64,000 nucleotides of DNA from MFD01213-c1 sp963704405 (GCA_963704405.1 OY969903.1:4774001-4838000), one strand, 5' to 3'; counted from the first letter of the stretch, positions 26,344 through 37,001 are shown. Notes: generated by a model from the sequence alone, not told the origin. Numbers and translations: made by a program.

Positions 26344-27426
26344 ATGGCTAAAAAAAACGCCGCTTCCTCCACCGCTACCCCAAATCCGATAGAGTCCGCA
26401 CAGGAAGCCGGCCTGATCTACGTGTCAATCGAGCGTCCCGGTATTCATCGCCGCAAGGTTGGTTCAACGTTCCAATACTTCGACTCGAACGGCAAGCAAA
26501 TCAAAAGCGATGGAGAACTCGCGCGCATCAAGTCCCTCGCCATTCCTCCCGCCTGGACGGATGTATGGATCTGCTCCTCACCCCGCGGCCACATTCAGGC
26601 CGGCGGCAAAGACGCCCGCGGACGCACACAATATCGATATCACCCGAAATGGCGGCAGGTTCGCGATGAAAGCAAATATGGCCGCATGATCGCCTTCGGC
26701 AAAGCGCTGCCAAAGATCCGCGCCCATGTCCGCCGCGATTTGCGCAAGCCCGGCTTGTCCCGCGAAAAAGTTCTCGCCACCATCGTCAGGCTCCTCGAAA
26801 GCACGCTCATCCGCGTCGGCAATGAAGAATATGCCCGGAGCAACAAATCCTTTGGCCTGACCACCATCCAGAACAAACACGTCGATGTCCACGGCTCCAA
26901 AATCCACTTCGAATTCCGCGGCAAGAGCGGTGTAAAACATGCCATCGACATCGAAGACAAACGCCTGGCGCAGATCGTCCGAAAATGCCAGGACCTTCCC
27001 GAGCAGGAACTATTCGAATACATCGACCAGGACGGTTCCCACCACGACATCACTTCTTCCGACGTCAACGCCTATCTGCAGGGAATCACCGGCCAGGACT
27101 TCACCGCCAAGGATTTCCGCACCTGGGCCGGCACAGTCCTGGCGGCGATGGCGCTACAGGAATTCGAAAGGTTCGATTCCCAAACCCAGGCCAAGCGGAA
27201 CGTAGTCGCCGCGATAGAATCCGTCGCCAAGAAACTCGGCAACACCAAGGCCGTCTGCCGCAAGTGTTACATCCACCCGATGGTGATCGACACCTACATG
27301 GAAGGCGGCCTGGCCAAGGCCCTGAAAAACCGCATCGAGCAAAAGCTTAAGCGATCCCTGCACCAGCTAAAACCCGAAGAAGCCGCAGTGATGACGCTAT
27401 TACAACACCGTCTGTCCCACGATTAA
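26344..27426 (+). CDS. DNA topoisomerase IB
   Basis: Type IB topoisomerase of the bacterial/poxvirus group that relaxes supercoils through a 3'-phosphotyrosine intermediate. The 360-residue protein has a small N-terminal DNA-binding domain (about 1-100) and the catalytic domain. Catalytic residues visible are the Arg in STLIRVGNEEYA, the Lys of the hairpin in GKSGVKH, the RTWAGT segment, and the nucleophile Tyr309 in CRKCYIHP. The ATG at 26344 is preferred over a TTG six codons upstream. These enzymes are often encoded beside stress genes, and the upstream SDR gene is of that kind. Confidence 0.93.
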   Translation: MAKKNAASSTATPNPIESAQEAGLIYVSIERPGIHRRKVGSTFQYFDSNGKQIKSDGELARIKSLAIPPAWTDVWICSSPRGHIQAGGKDARGRTQYRYHPKWRQVRDESKYGRMIAFGKALPKIRAHVRRDLRKPGLSREKVLATIVRLLESTLIRVGNEEYARSNKSFGLTTIQNKHVDVHGSKIHFEFRGKSGVKHAIDIEDKRLAQIVRKCQDLPEQELFEYIDQDGSHHDITSSDVNAYLQGITGQDFTAKDFRTWAGTVLAAMALQEFERFDSQTQAKRNVVAAIESVAKKLGNTKAVCRKCYIHPMVIDTYMEGGLAKALKNRIEQKLKRSLHQLKPEEAAVMTLLQHRLSHD

Positions 27427-27601
27427 GCGTACACCTCGCCGGTCATTGGCAGGGCATGCTTCAGCACGCCATTATTCCGCAGCGTGTCAAAGTACGCCCG
27501 ATATCACCGAACCCCTTCAATATTGCTGGTCAAAATACGCGCTTAGGACAATAAATCCCCATTAGTCATGGTATAAATCATCGGGTGTCATTGGAGCCAT
27601 C

Positions 27602-29103
27602 ATGCCACGATCCCATCGCCTTTGGCTTTTGACCTTCGTGCTGCTCGCCGCGCTCCCCGCGTCAGCCGATGAATTTCAAAACCCCAAAGCCAATATCGCC
27701 CCCCGCGCCGCTCCCCAGCGTCGCAATGCCGGCGAAGGAATGCCGCCTCTCCCCCTTCCCGCAACGCCCCTCCGCCGCAGCGAAAAAAAACGAGAGCCTT
27801 CTCCGCCTGCGCTCGTGGGCAATATCACGTTTCCTCAGGCTGCGTTAAAAAAATCCGGCCGCAACTGGGAAACGACCATCATCGACATCGAAAAATGGGT
27901 CGACTTCACCAACAGCCAACTCGGTCAGCGCTATCGCTATGTCGACACCAATTTCGCCAGGTTCAGCTACGATCCCACCGAGCTGCCAATTATCTACTTC
28001 ACAGGGTGGAAGCCCATTCCCGAATTTGACGACGCCACCATCGCCAAACTCCGCCAATATCTTCTCGACGGCGGCACATGGGTCGTCCACAGCAACTGCG
28101 GCCGGCCGGAATTTAACCAAAGCTTCAAGGAACAGATCGCCCGTATTTTCCCCGATCGCGAACTCGCGCCCATCCCCACCGACCATCCGCTTTACTCAAG
28201 CTATTACAAGATCGCGGCAGACTGCGCGTGCGCAAAGGCAGCGAAGATTGGAAGACCATTCCGCCTTATCTGGAAACGATTAACATCGGCACACGAGCCG
28301 CCGTGATCTTCTCCCCCATCGATCTTTCCTGCGGCTGGAACGCCGACACCAACCCCATCGAAGGCGGCACGCTCTACGATCAATCCGATGCTCTCAAGCT
28401 CGGCTCAAACATCGTTACCTACTGCCTGGCGGAATATCAGTATGGCCGCTTTTTCGATCATCAGAAAGTCTATCACCAGGCAACCGACGCCACGCGCGAT
28501 CAACTGGTGCTTGGCCAGATCGTCCACAATGGCGACTGGGATCCCACGCCGCACGGTGTGCCCAACCTTCTCAAAACCATCGACCAATCCACCACCCTCC
28601 ACGTTCAGTTCAAGCGCGTTCCGGTCGACCCTGAAAAGAGCGACATCTTCAGCTTCCCCATTCTGCTGCTCATCGGCCAGCGAGATTTCCAATTCGGCGA
28701 ACCCACCCGCAAACGTCTTCGCGAATATCTCGATCACGGCGGAACCCTGATCGTTGACGACGCCATCGGATCCAGCGAATTCGACGCCGCGTTTCGCAGA
28801 GAAATCAAGGCGATTTATCCGGAAAAAGAGCTCAAGGCCCTTCCACCGGATGGTCCGATGTTCAAATACATTTTCGACGAAAGTCATGTGCAACTGGCGC
28901 CGCTTGCCCAGCAGATCTATCCCGGCGTGAATACACCGCAGATCGAGGCGATCGAGGTGGACGGACAATACCCCGTAATCTATTCACCGCTCAGCATGAG
29001 CGCAGGATGGGAGCAGTTGCCACGCGCATACAACAAGGGATATGCCGATGACGATGCGCTGAAACTGGGCGTGGATGTGTTTATGTATGTGGTATCGCAC
29101 TGA
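27602..29103 (+). pseudogene. Exported protein with two DUF4159 domains, frame broken near 28215
   Basis: Two frames together give one protein of about 500 residues. The first (27602-28306) has a signal peptide (1-22), a Pro/Arg-rich linker and the first DUF4159 domain (YFTGWKPIPEFDD, GGTWVVHSNCGRPEF). The second frame holds its end (from RKGSEDWKTI) and a second DUF4159 domain (LLLIGQRDFQFGEP, GGTLIVDDAIGSSEFD). The frames join by a -1 shift, equal to one lost base, at about 28205-28222, because YSSYYKI must continue into RLRVRKGSEDW. Function is unknown; DUF4159 proteins are exported or membrane proteins with a glutamine-amidotransferase-like fold. Whether the break is real or a sequencing error cannot be told. 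Confidence 0.8.
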
Positions 29104-29141
29104 CCGTAAACCCGCACGCCTGCGGTATAGATCAGAGCCAA

Positions 29142-30725
29142 TCACTTCTTCTGAAACCGCGTCGCCGTCCCGTCGGCGGTCCCTGAAACACCGACCCTTC
29201 CGTTAGCACTCAGATGTTCGAGCAGCAGATAGACCGTTTCAATACTATCCGCCTTCCCAATTTTCCCCGCGATCTCTTCAGCCGTCTGCGGCTGGGCCGA
29301 CAACGCGCCCATCACCTTCCCCTGCAGATCCAGCACCGTCGCGGCCGCCTTCTTTCCCGCCTCCACGCCTGGCTGGTTATAAGCGTTAATATTCACCAGA
29401 GAAGCGTAGAAGCCGACCGCACGCTCAAACAGCGCGATCAAAGCGCCGACCGTACGCGCATCAACTTCATTCACAGTTATCGTCATCGACTCGCGATCAT
29501 TCCCGGCGAGCGCTTCACGCGTCCCCAGCAGAAAACCGTGAAGAAAATCACCGCTGGTTGCTCCCGGCTCCGCTTCCATCGCGCTGCCGCCATCTTTTAA
29601 GACGCGGACGAACGTCGCGAAGAAATTATTCACACCGTCGCGGAGCTGTTGCACATAAGCGTGTTGATCGGTCGATCCTTTGTTGCCATAAACAGCGATT
29701 CCCTGATCCACACGTTTCCCATCAAGATCCGACCGCTTCCCCAGCGATTCCATGACAAGCTGCTGCAGGTATCGGCTGAAGAGCAACAACCGATCCTTAT
29801 ACGGAAGAACGACCATGTCCTTCAGACCCTTGCCGCCGGTGGCATGATGCCACATCAGCGCGAGCATGGCGGCGGGGTTTTTCCGTGTGTCATGAATGCG
29901 CGTCGCCAAGTCCATCGCCGCCGCGCCCGATAGCATCGCGTCGATATCGATCCCCTGCAGCGCCGCCGGCAGCAACCCGACGGCGGACAATTCGCTTGTC
30001 CTTCCACCGATCCAGTCGAACATGGGAAAGCGCGCCAGCCATTTCCCCTTGATCGCCACTTCGTCCATCCTGGATCCGAACATGGTCACCGCCACCGCGT
30101 GGCGGGCGAAGTCGAGGCCCGCTTTTTTGTATTCCTCGGAAACCACAAGCATCCCATTGCGCGTTTCCGGTGTGCCGCCGCTCTTGGTTTCGACAATCAC
30201 CAGCGTCTCGGGCAGTTCCCCTTCCAGCGTTGCCAGCACTCGGGCAATCCCATCCGGGTCGGTGTTGTCGATGAAATGAATGTACATCTTGTCTGTCATC
30301 GGCTGCCCCAGCGCATCGGCGACAAACTCCGGGCCCAGCGCTGATCCGCCAATCCCGATCGATAACACGCGCGTAAACGTCCGCCCGGATGGCGACTTTA
30401 TTTTTCCCCCGTGGATGTCGGCGGCGAACTGCTTGATCGCCTGCACCGTGTCGCGAATCTCTTTAGTGATCTCGGGCTTTGGCGCCAGTTCCGGCGCGCG
30501 CAGCCAATAATGCCCCACCATCCGGTTCTCATCGGGGTTGGCGATCGCACCTTTCTCCAGCGCGTCCATCGCCGCAAACGCCTTCTGCATCGGGCCTTCC
30601 ATCCCGGCCAGCCACGCCTCGGAAAAATTCATGCGGCTGACGTCCAGCGTCAAGCCGACGGCGTGCACGCCGCAGAGATATTTCTTAAACCTTGTCCAGA
30701 TATCGGAAGCATTAGTGGCGGTCAT
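29142..30725 (-). CDS. pgi: Glucose-6-phosphate isomerase
   Basis: Interconverts glucose 6-phosphate and fructose 6-phosphate in glycolysis and gluconeogenesis. The 527-residue protein has the family blocks VLSIGIGGSALGPEF, FIDNTDPDG, IVETKSGGTPETRN and GSTDQHAYVQQLRDG, which carries the ring-opening histidine. The last 65 residues (from TVLDLQGKVMGAL) form an extra helical tail with a winged-helix look (TAEEIAGKIG...VYLLLEHLSANGRV) that classical enterobacterial Pgi lacks. AGGAAA lies upstream of the start. Pgm is encoded just upstream on the same strand (132 bases), so the two likely act together in hexose phosphate metabolism. Confidence 0.96.
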   Translation of the reverse strand: MTATNASDIWTRFKKYLCGVHAVGLTLDVSRMNFSEAWLAGMEGPMQKAFAAMDALEKGAIANPDENRMVGHYWLRAPELAPKPEITKEIRDTVQAIKQFAADIHGGKIKSPSGRTFTRVLSIGIGGSALGPEFVADALGQPMTDKMYIHFIDNTDPDGIARVLATLEGELPETLVIVETKSGGTPETRNGMLVVSEEYKKAGLDFARHAVAVTMFGSRMDEVAIKGKWLARFPMFDWIGGRTSELSAVGLLPAALQGIDIDAMLSGAAAMDLATRIHDTRKNPAAMLALMWHHATGGKGLKDMVVLPYKDRLLLFSRYLQQLVMESLGKRSDLDGKRVDQGIAVYGNKGSTDQHAYVQQLRDGVNNFFATFVRVLKDGGSAMEAEPGATSGDFLHGFLLGTREALAGNDRESMTITVNEVDARTVGALIALFERAVGFYASLVNINAYNQPGVEAGKKAAATVLDLQGKVMGALSAQPQTAEEIAGKIGKADSIETVYLLLEHLSANGRVGVSGTADGTATRFQKK

Positions 30726-30857
30726 TTTCGCGTCTCATTTCCTGTTGATGAATGAATGGGTTCTGAGAAGTGAGAATTAAGCGCGAAGAAAGACGCCACG
30801 CCAAGGGCGCAAGCGAATATTTTAATCGTCCCTGGCTATATGGTGCTCTGCTTCGCA

Positions 30858-32501
30858 TCACCCGCCCAGCGCTCTTGCCACTACTTTTTGCGCTTCATCC
30901 ACAATCGCCTGCAGATGAGCTTCGCTCTTAAAGCTCTCGGCGTAAATCTTGTAGATGTTCTCTGTCCCCGAAGGCCTTGCCGCAAACCAGCCGCTGGCGG
31001 TGACGACTTTGAGGCCACCGATCGGGGCGCCGTTGCCGGGGGCTTTGGTCAATTTGGCGATGATTGGTTCGCCGGCCAGTTCGGTTGCGGTGACCGCTTC
31101 AGGTGTGAGCTTCTTGAATCCGGCCTTCTGCTCCGGCGTGGCGGGAGCGTCGATCCTGGTGTATCTGGGCTCGCCGAATTCCAGCGTAAGCTCCTGATAA
31201 TGCTGGCCAGGATCTTTGCCGGTGCGAGCGGTGATCTCGGCGGCGAGAAGATTCAGAATGATGCCGTCCTTGTCGGTTGTCCAGACAGTCCCGTCCATTT
31301 TCAGGAAGCTCGCGCCGGCGCTTTCTTCTCCGCCGAAGCAGTAGGAGCCGTTGAACAAACCGTCGGCGAACCATTTGAACCCAACCGGCACTTCCGCCAG
31401 CGTCCGCGCCAGGCGCCCCACCACGCGATCGATCATGCTGCTGCTGACCAGTGTTTTCCCTACCGCTGATTTGCGGGGCCAATGCGGCCGATGCGTCAGT
31501 AAATAATTGATCGCGACGGCCAGGTAATGATTTGGATTCATCAGTCCCGCGCTGGGCGTGACGATGCCGTGGCGATCGGAATCCGGATCATTGCCGAACG
31601 CGATTCGATACTGGTCCTTCAGCTTCACCAGGTCGGCCATCGCATAAGGGCTTGAGCAGTCCATCCGAATTTTGCCGTCGTGATCGACCGGCATGAAACT
31701 GAATGTCGGGTCGATCTTCTTATTCACGAGGGTGAGGTCGAGCCCGTACATCGCCGCGATCGGCTCCCAATATGGGAGCGATGCGCCGCCGAGCGGGTCA
31801 ACACCGATCTTCACACCTGCCGCGGCGATCGTCGGCAGATCAATCACGCTGCCCAGGTCATTCACGTATGGCGTTATAAAATCATATTGGATCGTCGTCG
31901 CCGCCTTGATGGCCGAGCCATAGGCGATTCGCTTCACGTTTTGATTGCCGTCTTTAAGAAGCGCGTTCGCCCGATCCTGAATCCAGCTCGTGATATCCGT
32001 GTCGGCTGGTCCTCCGTTGGGCGGGTTATACTTAAACCCGCCGTCTGCCGGCGGATTATGCGAAGGCGTGATGACAATCCCATCCGAAAAATCATTCTTG
32101 CGGCCTCGGTTGTACGCCAGGATCGACCACGAAATCACCGGCGTCGGTGTGAATCCATCACCGATCGCGATATGCACAGGAACCTGATTCGCCGCCAGAA
32201 CCTCCAGCGCCGTGCGCTGCGCTGGAGCCGAGAGCGCATGGGTATCCTTGCCCATGTAGAGCGGCCCATTGATCCCTTTGAATCGCCGATAGTCAACGAT
32301 CGCCTGCGTGATGGCCAGGATGTGAGATTCAGTGAATGTATTATCCGCCGGCGTGCCGCGATGGCCGCTGGTGCCGAAGCTGACGAGCTGCCGCATATCG
32401 GCCAGGTCGGGCTTGCGATCGTAGTAGGCGCGTTCCAGAGCGGCGACATTGATCAGCATGTCCGCAGGGGCATGCTTACCGGCGAGGAGATGAATGGGCA
32501 T
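30858..32501 (-). CDS. pgm: Phosphoglucomutase (alpha-D-glucose phosphate specific)
   Basis: Interconverts glucose 1-phosphate and glucose 6-phosphate, feeding glycogen, polysaccharide or glycolysis. The 547-residue protein fits the long bacterial Pgm type. SFGTSGHRG at 41-49 binds substrate phosphate, Ser147 in ITPSHNPP is the phosphorylated catalytic serine, DPDSDRHG is the metal-binding loop, and GGEESAGASF and RPSGTENIYKIYAESF are the sugar- and phosphate-binding loops. AAAGGACATCC precedes the ATG. It lies upstream of pgi on the same strand and may be cotranscribed. Confidence 0.96.
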   Translation of the reverse strand: MPIHLLAGKHAPADMLINVAALERAYYDRKPDLADMRQLVSFGTSGHRGTPADNTFTESHILAITQAIVDYRRFKGINGPLYMGKDTHALSAPAQRTALEVLAANQVPVHIAIGDGFTPTPVISWSILAYNRGRKNDFSDGIVITPSHNPPADGGFKYNPPNGGPADTDITSWIQDRANALLKDGNQNVKRIAYGSAIKAATTIQYDFITPYVNDLGSVIDLPTIAAAGVKIGVDPLGGASLPYWEPIAAMYGLDLTLVNKKIDPTFSFMPVDHDGKIRMDCSSPYAMADLVKLKDQYRIAFGNDPDSDRHGIVTPSAGLMNPNHYLAVAINYLLTHRPHWPRKSAVGKTLVSSSMIDRVVGRLARTLAEVPVGFKWFADGLFNGSYCFGGEESAGASFLKMDGTVWTTDKDGIILNLLAAEITARTGKDPGQHYQELTLEFGEPRYTRIDAPATPEQKAGFKKLTPEAVTATELAGEPIIAKLTKAPGNGAPIGGLKVVTASGWFAARPSGTENIYKIYAESFKSEAHLQAIVDEAQKVVARALGG

Positions 32502-32546
32502 GGATGTCCTTTTGGGTGGGATTCATGTGTACAGAATAAGAGATTT

Positions 32547-32753
32547 CCCACGAAGGGACACGAAGGGGGCACGAATAAGAGAAGAGTGACTCGCGCTGAG
32601 ACGCTGGGGGGCCGGGAGGATAATTTTCTTTTTTTGATCTTTGGGTCCTGGCGTTTGTGCGCGAGTCAAAACTTTTTGACTGAACCGAATCCTTTTTGGT
32701 CAATCGCGCTTTCTGGATTTTCTTCTTTGTGCTCCTTCGTGTCCCTTCGTGGG
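32547..32753. repeat. Palindromic intergenic element of about 207 bases (MITE-like)
   Basis: A perfect 20-base inverted repeat lies at 32547-32566 and 32734-32753 (CCCACGAAGG... outermost). Within each arm CACGAAGG units repeat directly. Nested inside is a second perfect ten-base pair TGACTCGCGC / GCGCGAGTCA (near 32586 and 32661). The whole can fold into one long imperfect hairpin between pgm and the repeat-protein gene, and contains no gene. Confidence 0.65.
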
Positions 32754-32782
32754 CGTTTTTCTCTTCAAGTGTACGCGTGCGG

Positions 32783-34345
32783 TTAGTTTCCGAAAGGATC
32801 GTTTTGCGTGGGATCGGTGATGAGGTCGCCGTTGTCATCGGCGGCGAAGATGTCTTTTCCTGGTCCGCCGTTGATCGTGTCGATTCCGTCGCCGCCGTCG
32901 AGGTTATCATTGCCGGCACCGCCGTCGATGCTGTCTGCGCCCGCGTCGCCTGTGATCGAGTCGGCTCCGGCATCACCGGCGAGGCTGTCGTCACCGCTGC
33001 CGCCGTCGAGCGAATCATTGCCGGCGCCGCCGTCGATGGAGTCATTGCCGGCATCGCCCTGGACCAGATCAGCGCCTGCTCCGCCTTCCAGGGTGTCATC
33101 ACCGACGGCGGCCGGGTCGCCTGAATCACCGAGGAGCGAATCTTTTCCGGCGTCGCCTTCGATAAAGTCGCTGCCATCGCCGCCGTCGAGAGAGTCATTG
33201 CCGGCGTTGCCGATGAGCTCGTCATTGCCGCTGTCGCCGGTGATGGAGTCGTTGCCGGCGTCGCCTTGGAGGCCATCGTTGCCGACACCGCCGTCGATGC
33301 TGTCATTTCCCGCACCACCGAAGATGGTGTCGTCATTGCCGGAAGCTGAAGGGGCGGCAATGTTCGCATCACCGAGGAGCAGATCGTTGCCGGCGTTGCC
33401 GTCCATGGCGTCGCTTCCGTCGCCGCCGTCCATGCTGTCGTTTCCGGCCCCACCGAGGATGGTGTCATTCCCGGCATCGCCGGTTTCCAGATCCGCGCCG
33501 GCCTGACCGCTGATGGCGTCGTTGCCATCACCGCCGTCAAGCGTGTCATTACCGGCGCCGCCAAAGAGCGTGTCGTCACCGGCGCCTCCGGTCACCGAAT
33601 CCGCGCCGGCTCCGGCGTTGACGAAATCATTACCGTCTCCACCGTCGATGGTATCCGCGCCGGCGCCGCCAATGAGAACATCATCGCCGCTGCCACCGGC
33701 GAGCTGGTCGTTGCCGGCGCCGCCGTTGAGCGTATTTGAAAATGACGGGTCGGCGTTATCGTCGCCTTGAATTGAATCATCGCCTGCGCCGCCGAGCACG
33801 CTGTCGCTGCCGTCACCGGCGTCGATGAAGTCGCTGCCGGCGCCGCCGTTGACCGTGTCGTTGCCGGCATCAGCATTGACGGAATCATCGCCTGCGCCGG
33901 CGTTGATCGAATCATTTCCGTCTCCACCGGCGATTGTGTCATTGCCGGCGCCGCCGAGCAGCGTGTCATTGCCTGCGCCGCCGACGATGCTGTCATCTCC
34001 CGCGCCGCCGTTGATTGAAACCGGAACGCCCAGGGGTTGAAGGGTCGGATCGACGATGATCTGATCCTGTCCGGCTCCGCCGCTGATGATGATCTTGTTG
34101 ACGGTGTTCAGCGCGTAGTTATTGGAGTCGCCGTCGAATCCAAGGAAGATGCTTTGAGTGGTGTCGTCAAAGGAAAGCGTGATCTGGTCGTCGGCGGCGG
34201 TGCCCGCGATTTTTAAAACGCCGTTGTGCGGTTCAACATTCGCTCCTGTGGCGGCAAGCAGCCGGCGCTGCTCCATGCGCTCAATGACAGGCAGAATCGC
34301 CGAGACAACAGGCTCGCCTGCGCGCTTGCGGATAGACCAGAACAT
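32783..34345 (-). CDS. RTX-like calcium-binding repeat protein, exported
   Basis: Large surface or secreted protein of 520 residues. The N-terminus contains RMEQRRLLAA (23-32), a motif common at the start of planctomycete exported proteins, followed by a beta-rich region (about 33-115). From about residue 115 to 505 it is almost entirely glycine/aspartate nonapeptides of the hemolysin type (GGAGNDxLx), which bind Ca2+ in a parallel beta-roll. GGAGGA precedes the start. There is no conventional signal peptide, and no type I secretion genes are nearby. The function is probably structural or adhesive; no enzymatic domain is visible. The coding DNA is itself a long degenerate repeat. Confidence 0.9.
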   Translation of the reverse strand: MFWSIRKRAGEPVVSAILPVIERMEQRRLLAATGANVEPHNGVLKIAGTAADDQITLSFDDTTQSIFLGFDGDSNNYALNTVNKIIISGGAGQDQIIVDPTLQPLGVPVSINGGAGDDSIVGGAGNDTLLGGAGNDTIAGGDGNDSINAGAGDDSVNADAGNDTVNGGAGSDFIDAGDGSDSVLGGAGDDSIQGDDNADPSFSNTLNGGAGNDQLAGGSGDDVLIGGAGADTIDGGDGNDFVNAGAGADSVTGGAGDDTLFGGAGNDTLDGGDGNDAISGQAGADLETGDAGNDTILGGAGNDSMDGGDGSDAMDGNAGNDLLLGDANIAAPSASGNDDTIFGGAGNDSIDGGVGNDGLQGDAGNDSITGDSGNDELIGNAGNDSLDGGDGSDFIEGDAGKDSLLGDSGDPAAVGDDTLEGGAGADLVQGDAGNDSIDGGAGNDSLDGGSGDDSLAGDAGADSITGDAGADSIDGGAGNDNLDGGDGIDTINGGPGKDIFAADDNGDLITDPTQNDPFGN

Positions 34346-34558
34346 AAGTGTCCTCCAGAAGGGATATGCGCTTTAATATTTAGCCGGCGCCCGACTGTGC
34401 CGCAGGGAAAACGAGCACCACGCCGACCTAAAATGGCATTGTTAATATTTTTATGCGCGATGCGAGCGTGAAATCCGGCAGCGGATCATTTTAAAATTGG
34501 CTGTTTATGGTGGCGAGGTGCGCGTGCCTGCCGGTGTGTCTTAAAGAATCAAAACGGG

Positions 34559-35346
34559 CTACAACCCCAGCACGTCCGCGATTGTATATCGTCCGGGCTT
34601 CTGCTTCGCGAGCCATTTGGCGGCCCGCAGCGCGCCATGAACAAACGTATCCCGATTTGTCGCTACATGCGTGAGTTCCAGCCGCTCGCCCAGCGCCGCG
34701 AAGTAAGCCGTATGGCGGCCTACTTCATCGCCGATTCGCAGCGCGTGCATCCCGATGTCGCCGCGCTTGCGGACGACATCATCCCCATGCCGGTCAAAGA
34801 CCAGTGATTCCTTCGTCTTGCCGGTAGATTTTAAAATTGCCTCGGCGATCCCCATCGCTGTCCCGCTGGGCGCATCTTTTTTAAATCGATGATGCCCTTC
34901 AACAATTTCAATGTCGTAATCATCTCCCAGCAGCTTTGCGACCTCGGCGGCGACTTTGAAAAGCAGGTTCACTCCCAGACTCATATTCGGGGCCTGAATG
35001 ATCGCAATATCCTCCGCCGCCCGATCGATCGCCGCCTGATCGGCGCTTGCAAACCGGTCGTGCCAATCAGCATTGCAATTCCCCGATCGCGACAGGTCTT
35101 CAACCAATGCCGCATGGCGGCGGGGGCTGTAAAATCGATCAACACATTTGGCGTCGGCTTCATATCGAAGCTGATCGGCAACCCAATCGCGCCAATACCG
35201 GCGACTTCGCCGGCGTCTTTCGCCTGGTGCGATGAATCCGGCCGATCGATCGCCGCCACAAGATCAAACTCCTTATCCTGCCTCGCCAGCGCAACAAGAC
35301 GGGCACCCATGCGGCCGCAGGCTCCGGTGATTGCTAGTTTGGTCAT
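34559..35346 (-). pseudogene. dapB: 4-hydroxy-tetrahydrodipicolinate reductase, frame broken near 35055
   Basis: Reduces the dihydrodipicolinate precursor with NAD(P)H in lysine/diaminopimelate synthesis. The first frame (from 35346) has the cofactor motif GACGRMGA and runs to LIGTTGL. The second frame continues with DQAAIDRAAEDIAIIQAPNMSLGVN, the catalytic block EGHHRFKKDAPSGTA and the C-terminal domain, ending at 34559. Continuity requires a -1 shift (one missing base) at GGTTTGC near 35055. The pathway is normally needed for peptidoglycan, and both halves are fully conserved, so a sequencing deletion is the likeliest cause. A recent real mutation is the alternative. About 262 residues when joined. 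Confidence 0.88.
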
Positions 35347-35479
35347 GGGGTCTTTCTATCTTTGGGAATTCATTGTGGCGTTGAATGCATGCTCACTGCA
35401 AAAGCCAATCGTGAAGCCGCGGAGAAATACCTTCGAGCCGGCGTGCCTGACTTTGTCATATTCGCCATGCCGCCGCCGG

Positions 35480-36898
35480 TTATACAGGAGAGTTTATGCC
35501 AAGCGCCTTCATAATCGCATCCAAATCATCCGCTACCGGAATTGGCCGATTTGAAAGCCTTCCATGCGGCTCCTCTCGCGGGGCGAGGTCCTGCACGCTT
35601 TTCATATCCACGCCCGTGTGATACTTCACCGTTGCGTTTGGATCTTTCAACTCATGGCCTGTCAGGATGCACACCACTGTTTCGCCTGGCGAGATAATCT
35701 GCTCGTCCAGCAATTTCCGCAGGCCGGCAATACTGGCCGCGCTGGCGGGTTCGCAGCCGAATCCCCACCGCGCCACCATCGCGCGATGCTCCAGAATTTC
35801 ATCATCGGTCACTTCACGAACCACGCCGTTCATATCGCATAAGGCGCGCAGCGCCTTAGGCAAATTCACCGGCCGGCTGATCTCAATCGCACTGGCGATG
35901 GTGTGCGGCGAATAATTGATCTCATCCAATGTCGCGTAATGCTTCTGGATCACGGTTGAATCAAACTTTCCATCGGCCCAGCAAAGCTTTTGATTATTGA
36001 ACAACTCATGCAGGGTATTCGCGCCCGCGGCGTTGATGACCGCCAGCCGCGGGATCTTTTTGATCAGCCCCAGCTCTTTTAATTCCATGAACGCCTTGCC
36101 AAAGGCCGAACAGTTTCCGAGATTTCCGCCGGGAACGATGATCCAGTCCGGCGCTTCCCAGTCGCGGGCTTCCAGGATGCGCAGCATGATGCTCTTTTGT
36201 CCCTCCAGCCGGAAAGGGTTCACGCTGTTCATCAGATAGATGCCCATCTGCGGGTTGAGCGCGATCTGCCGGATTCGCCGGAGGCATGCGTCAAAATCCC
36301 CCTGAATCTGAAGCGTTTTTGCGCCATAATCCAGCGCCTGCGACAGCTTCCCGAAGCTGATCTTGCCCGACCCGATGAAGACGATGCCCTCCATCTCCGC
36401 CAGCGAGGCGAACATGGCCAGGCTCGCGCTGGTGTTGCCTGTGGATGCGCACGCCACCCGCTTCGCTCCCACCATCCGCGCATGGGTAAACGCGGCGGTC
36501 ATCCCATTGTCCTTAAAACTCCCCGATGGATTCAGCCCTTCATATTGCAACAGCAGCTTTCCGGGCTTCATCCCCATCTGCCGCGCCAGCAGATCGCCGG
36601 TTTGCAGCGTAGTGCGCCCTTCACCAATGGTGACAATATCCGCTTCGGTGCGATAAAACGGAAAAAGCTCTCGAAAGCGCCACACACCGGAGAAATCAAT
36701 TTTTCCCTCCGTTTCAGTTCCCTTGGTGCTCCAGCGATGTTCGAAATAGCTGAGCGATTTTGGCACAGGCAGGCGAGACCAGTCATATTTGATGTCCAGA
36801 AGGCTGCCGCAGGCGCTGCAGGCGACGAGCACTTCCTCCACCGAATAAGTCCGGCCGCAAGCAGGATTGATGCACTTCTGAAAGGCGGCGTCGTTCAT
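35480..36898 (-). CDS. thrC: Threonine synthase
   Basis: PLP enzyme that converts O-phosphohomoserine to threonine. The 472-residue protein begins with a zinc-ribbon-like segment (Cys9, Cys14, Cys27, Cys30). The PLP lysine is Lys129 in NPSGSFKDNG, and VPGGNLGNCSAFGKA is the phosphate-binding loop. The C-terminal extension (HTGVDMKSVQDLAPREEPHG) is about 40 residues longer than in many bacterial enzymes. Lysine and threonine synthesis share the aspartate family, which fits the neighbouring dapB on the same strand. Confidence 0.93.
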   Translation of the reverse strand: MNDAAFQKCINPACGRTYSVEEVLVACSACGSLLDIKYDWSRLPVPKSLSYFEHRWSTKGTETEGKIDFSGVWRFRELFPFYRTEADIVTIGEGRTTLQTGDLLARQMGMKPGKLLLQYEGLNPSGSFKDNGMTAAFTHARMVGAKRVACASTGNTSASLAMFASLAEMEGIVFIGSGKISFGKLSQALDYGAKTLQIQGDFDACLRRIRQIALNPQMGIYLMNSVNPFRLEGQKSIMLRILEARDWEAPDWIIVPGGNLGNCSAFGKAFMELKELGLIKKIPRLAVINAAGANTLHELFNNQKLCWADGKFDSTVIQKHYATLDEINYSPHTIASAIEISRPVNLPKALRALCDMNGVVREVTDDEILEHRAMVARWGFGCEPASAASIAGLRKLLDEQIISPGETVVCILTGHELKDPNATVKYHTGVDMKSVQDLAPREEPHGRLSNRPIPVADDLDAIMKALGINSPV

Positions 36899-37001
36899 TG
36901 TTCAACAAGGGTAAAATCGACAGGCGCAAAGGTCAAAGAAGGGAGTCTGAAGTCTGAAAAAAGCCGCTCGGGGTGTCGCACGGGACTTTTGCTACGGATT
37001 G

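Noticed and set aside
32860..34000. Regular DNA repeats that might be taken for a CRISPR array
   Set aside because: They are the codons of calcium-binding nonapeptides in an open frame, without constant repeat and unique spacer pattern.
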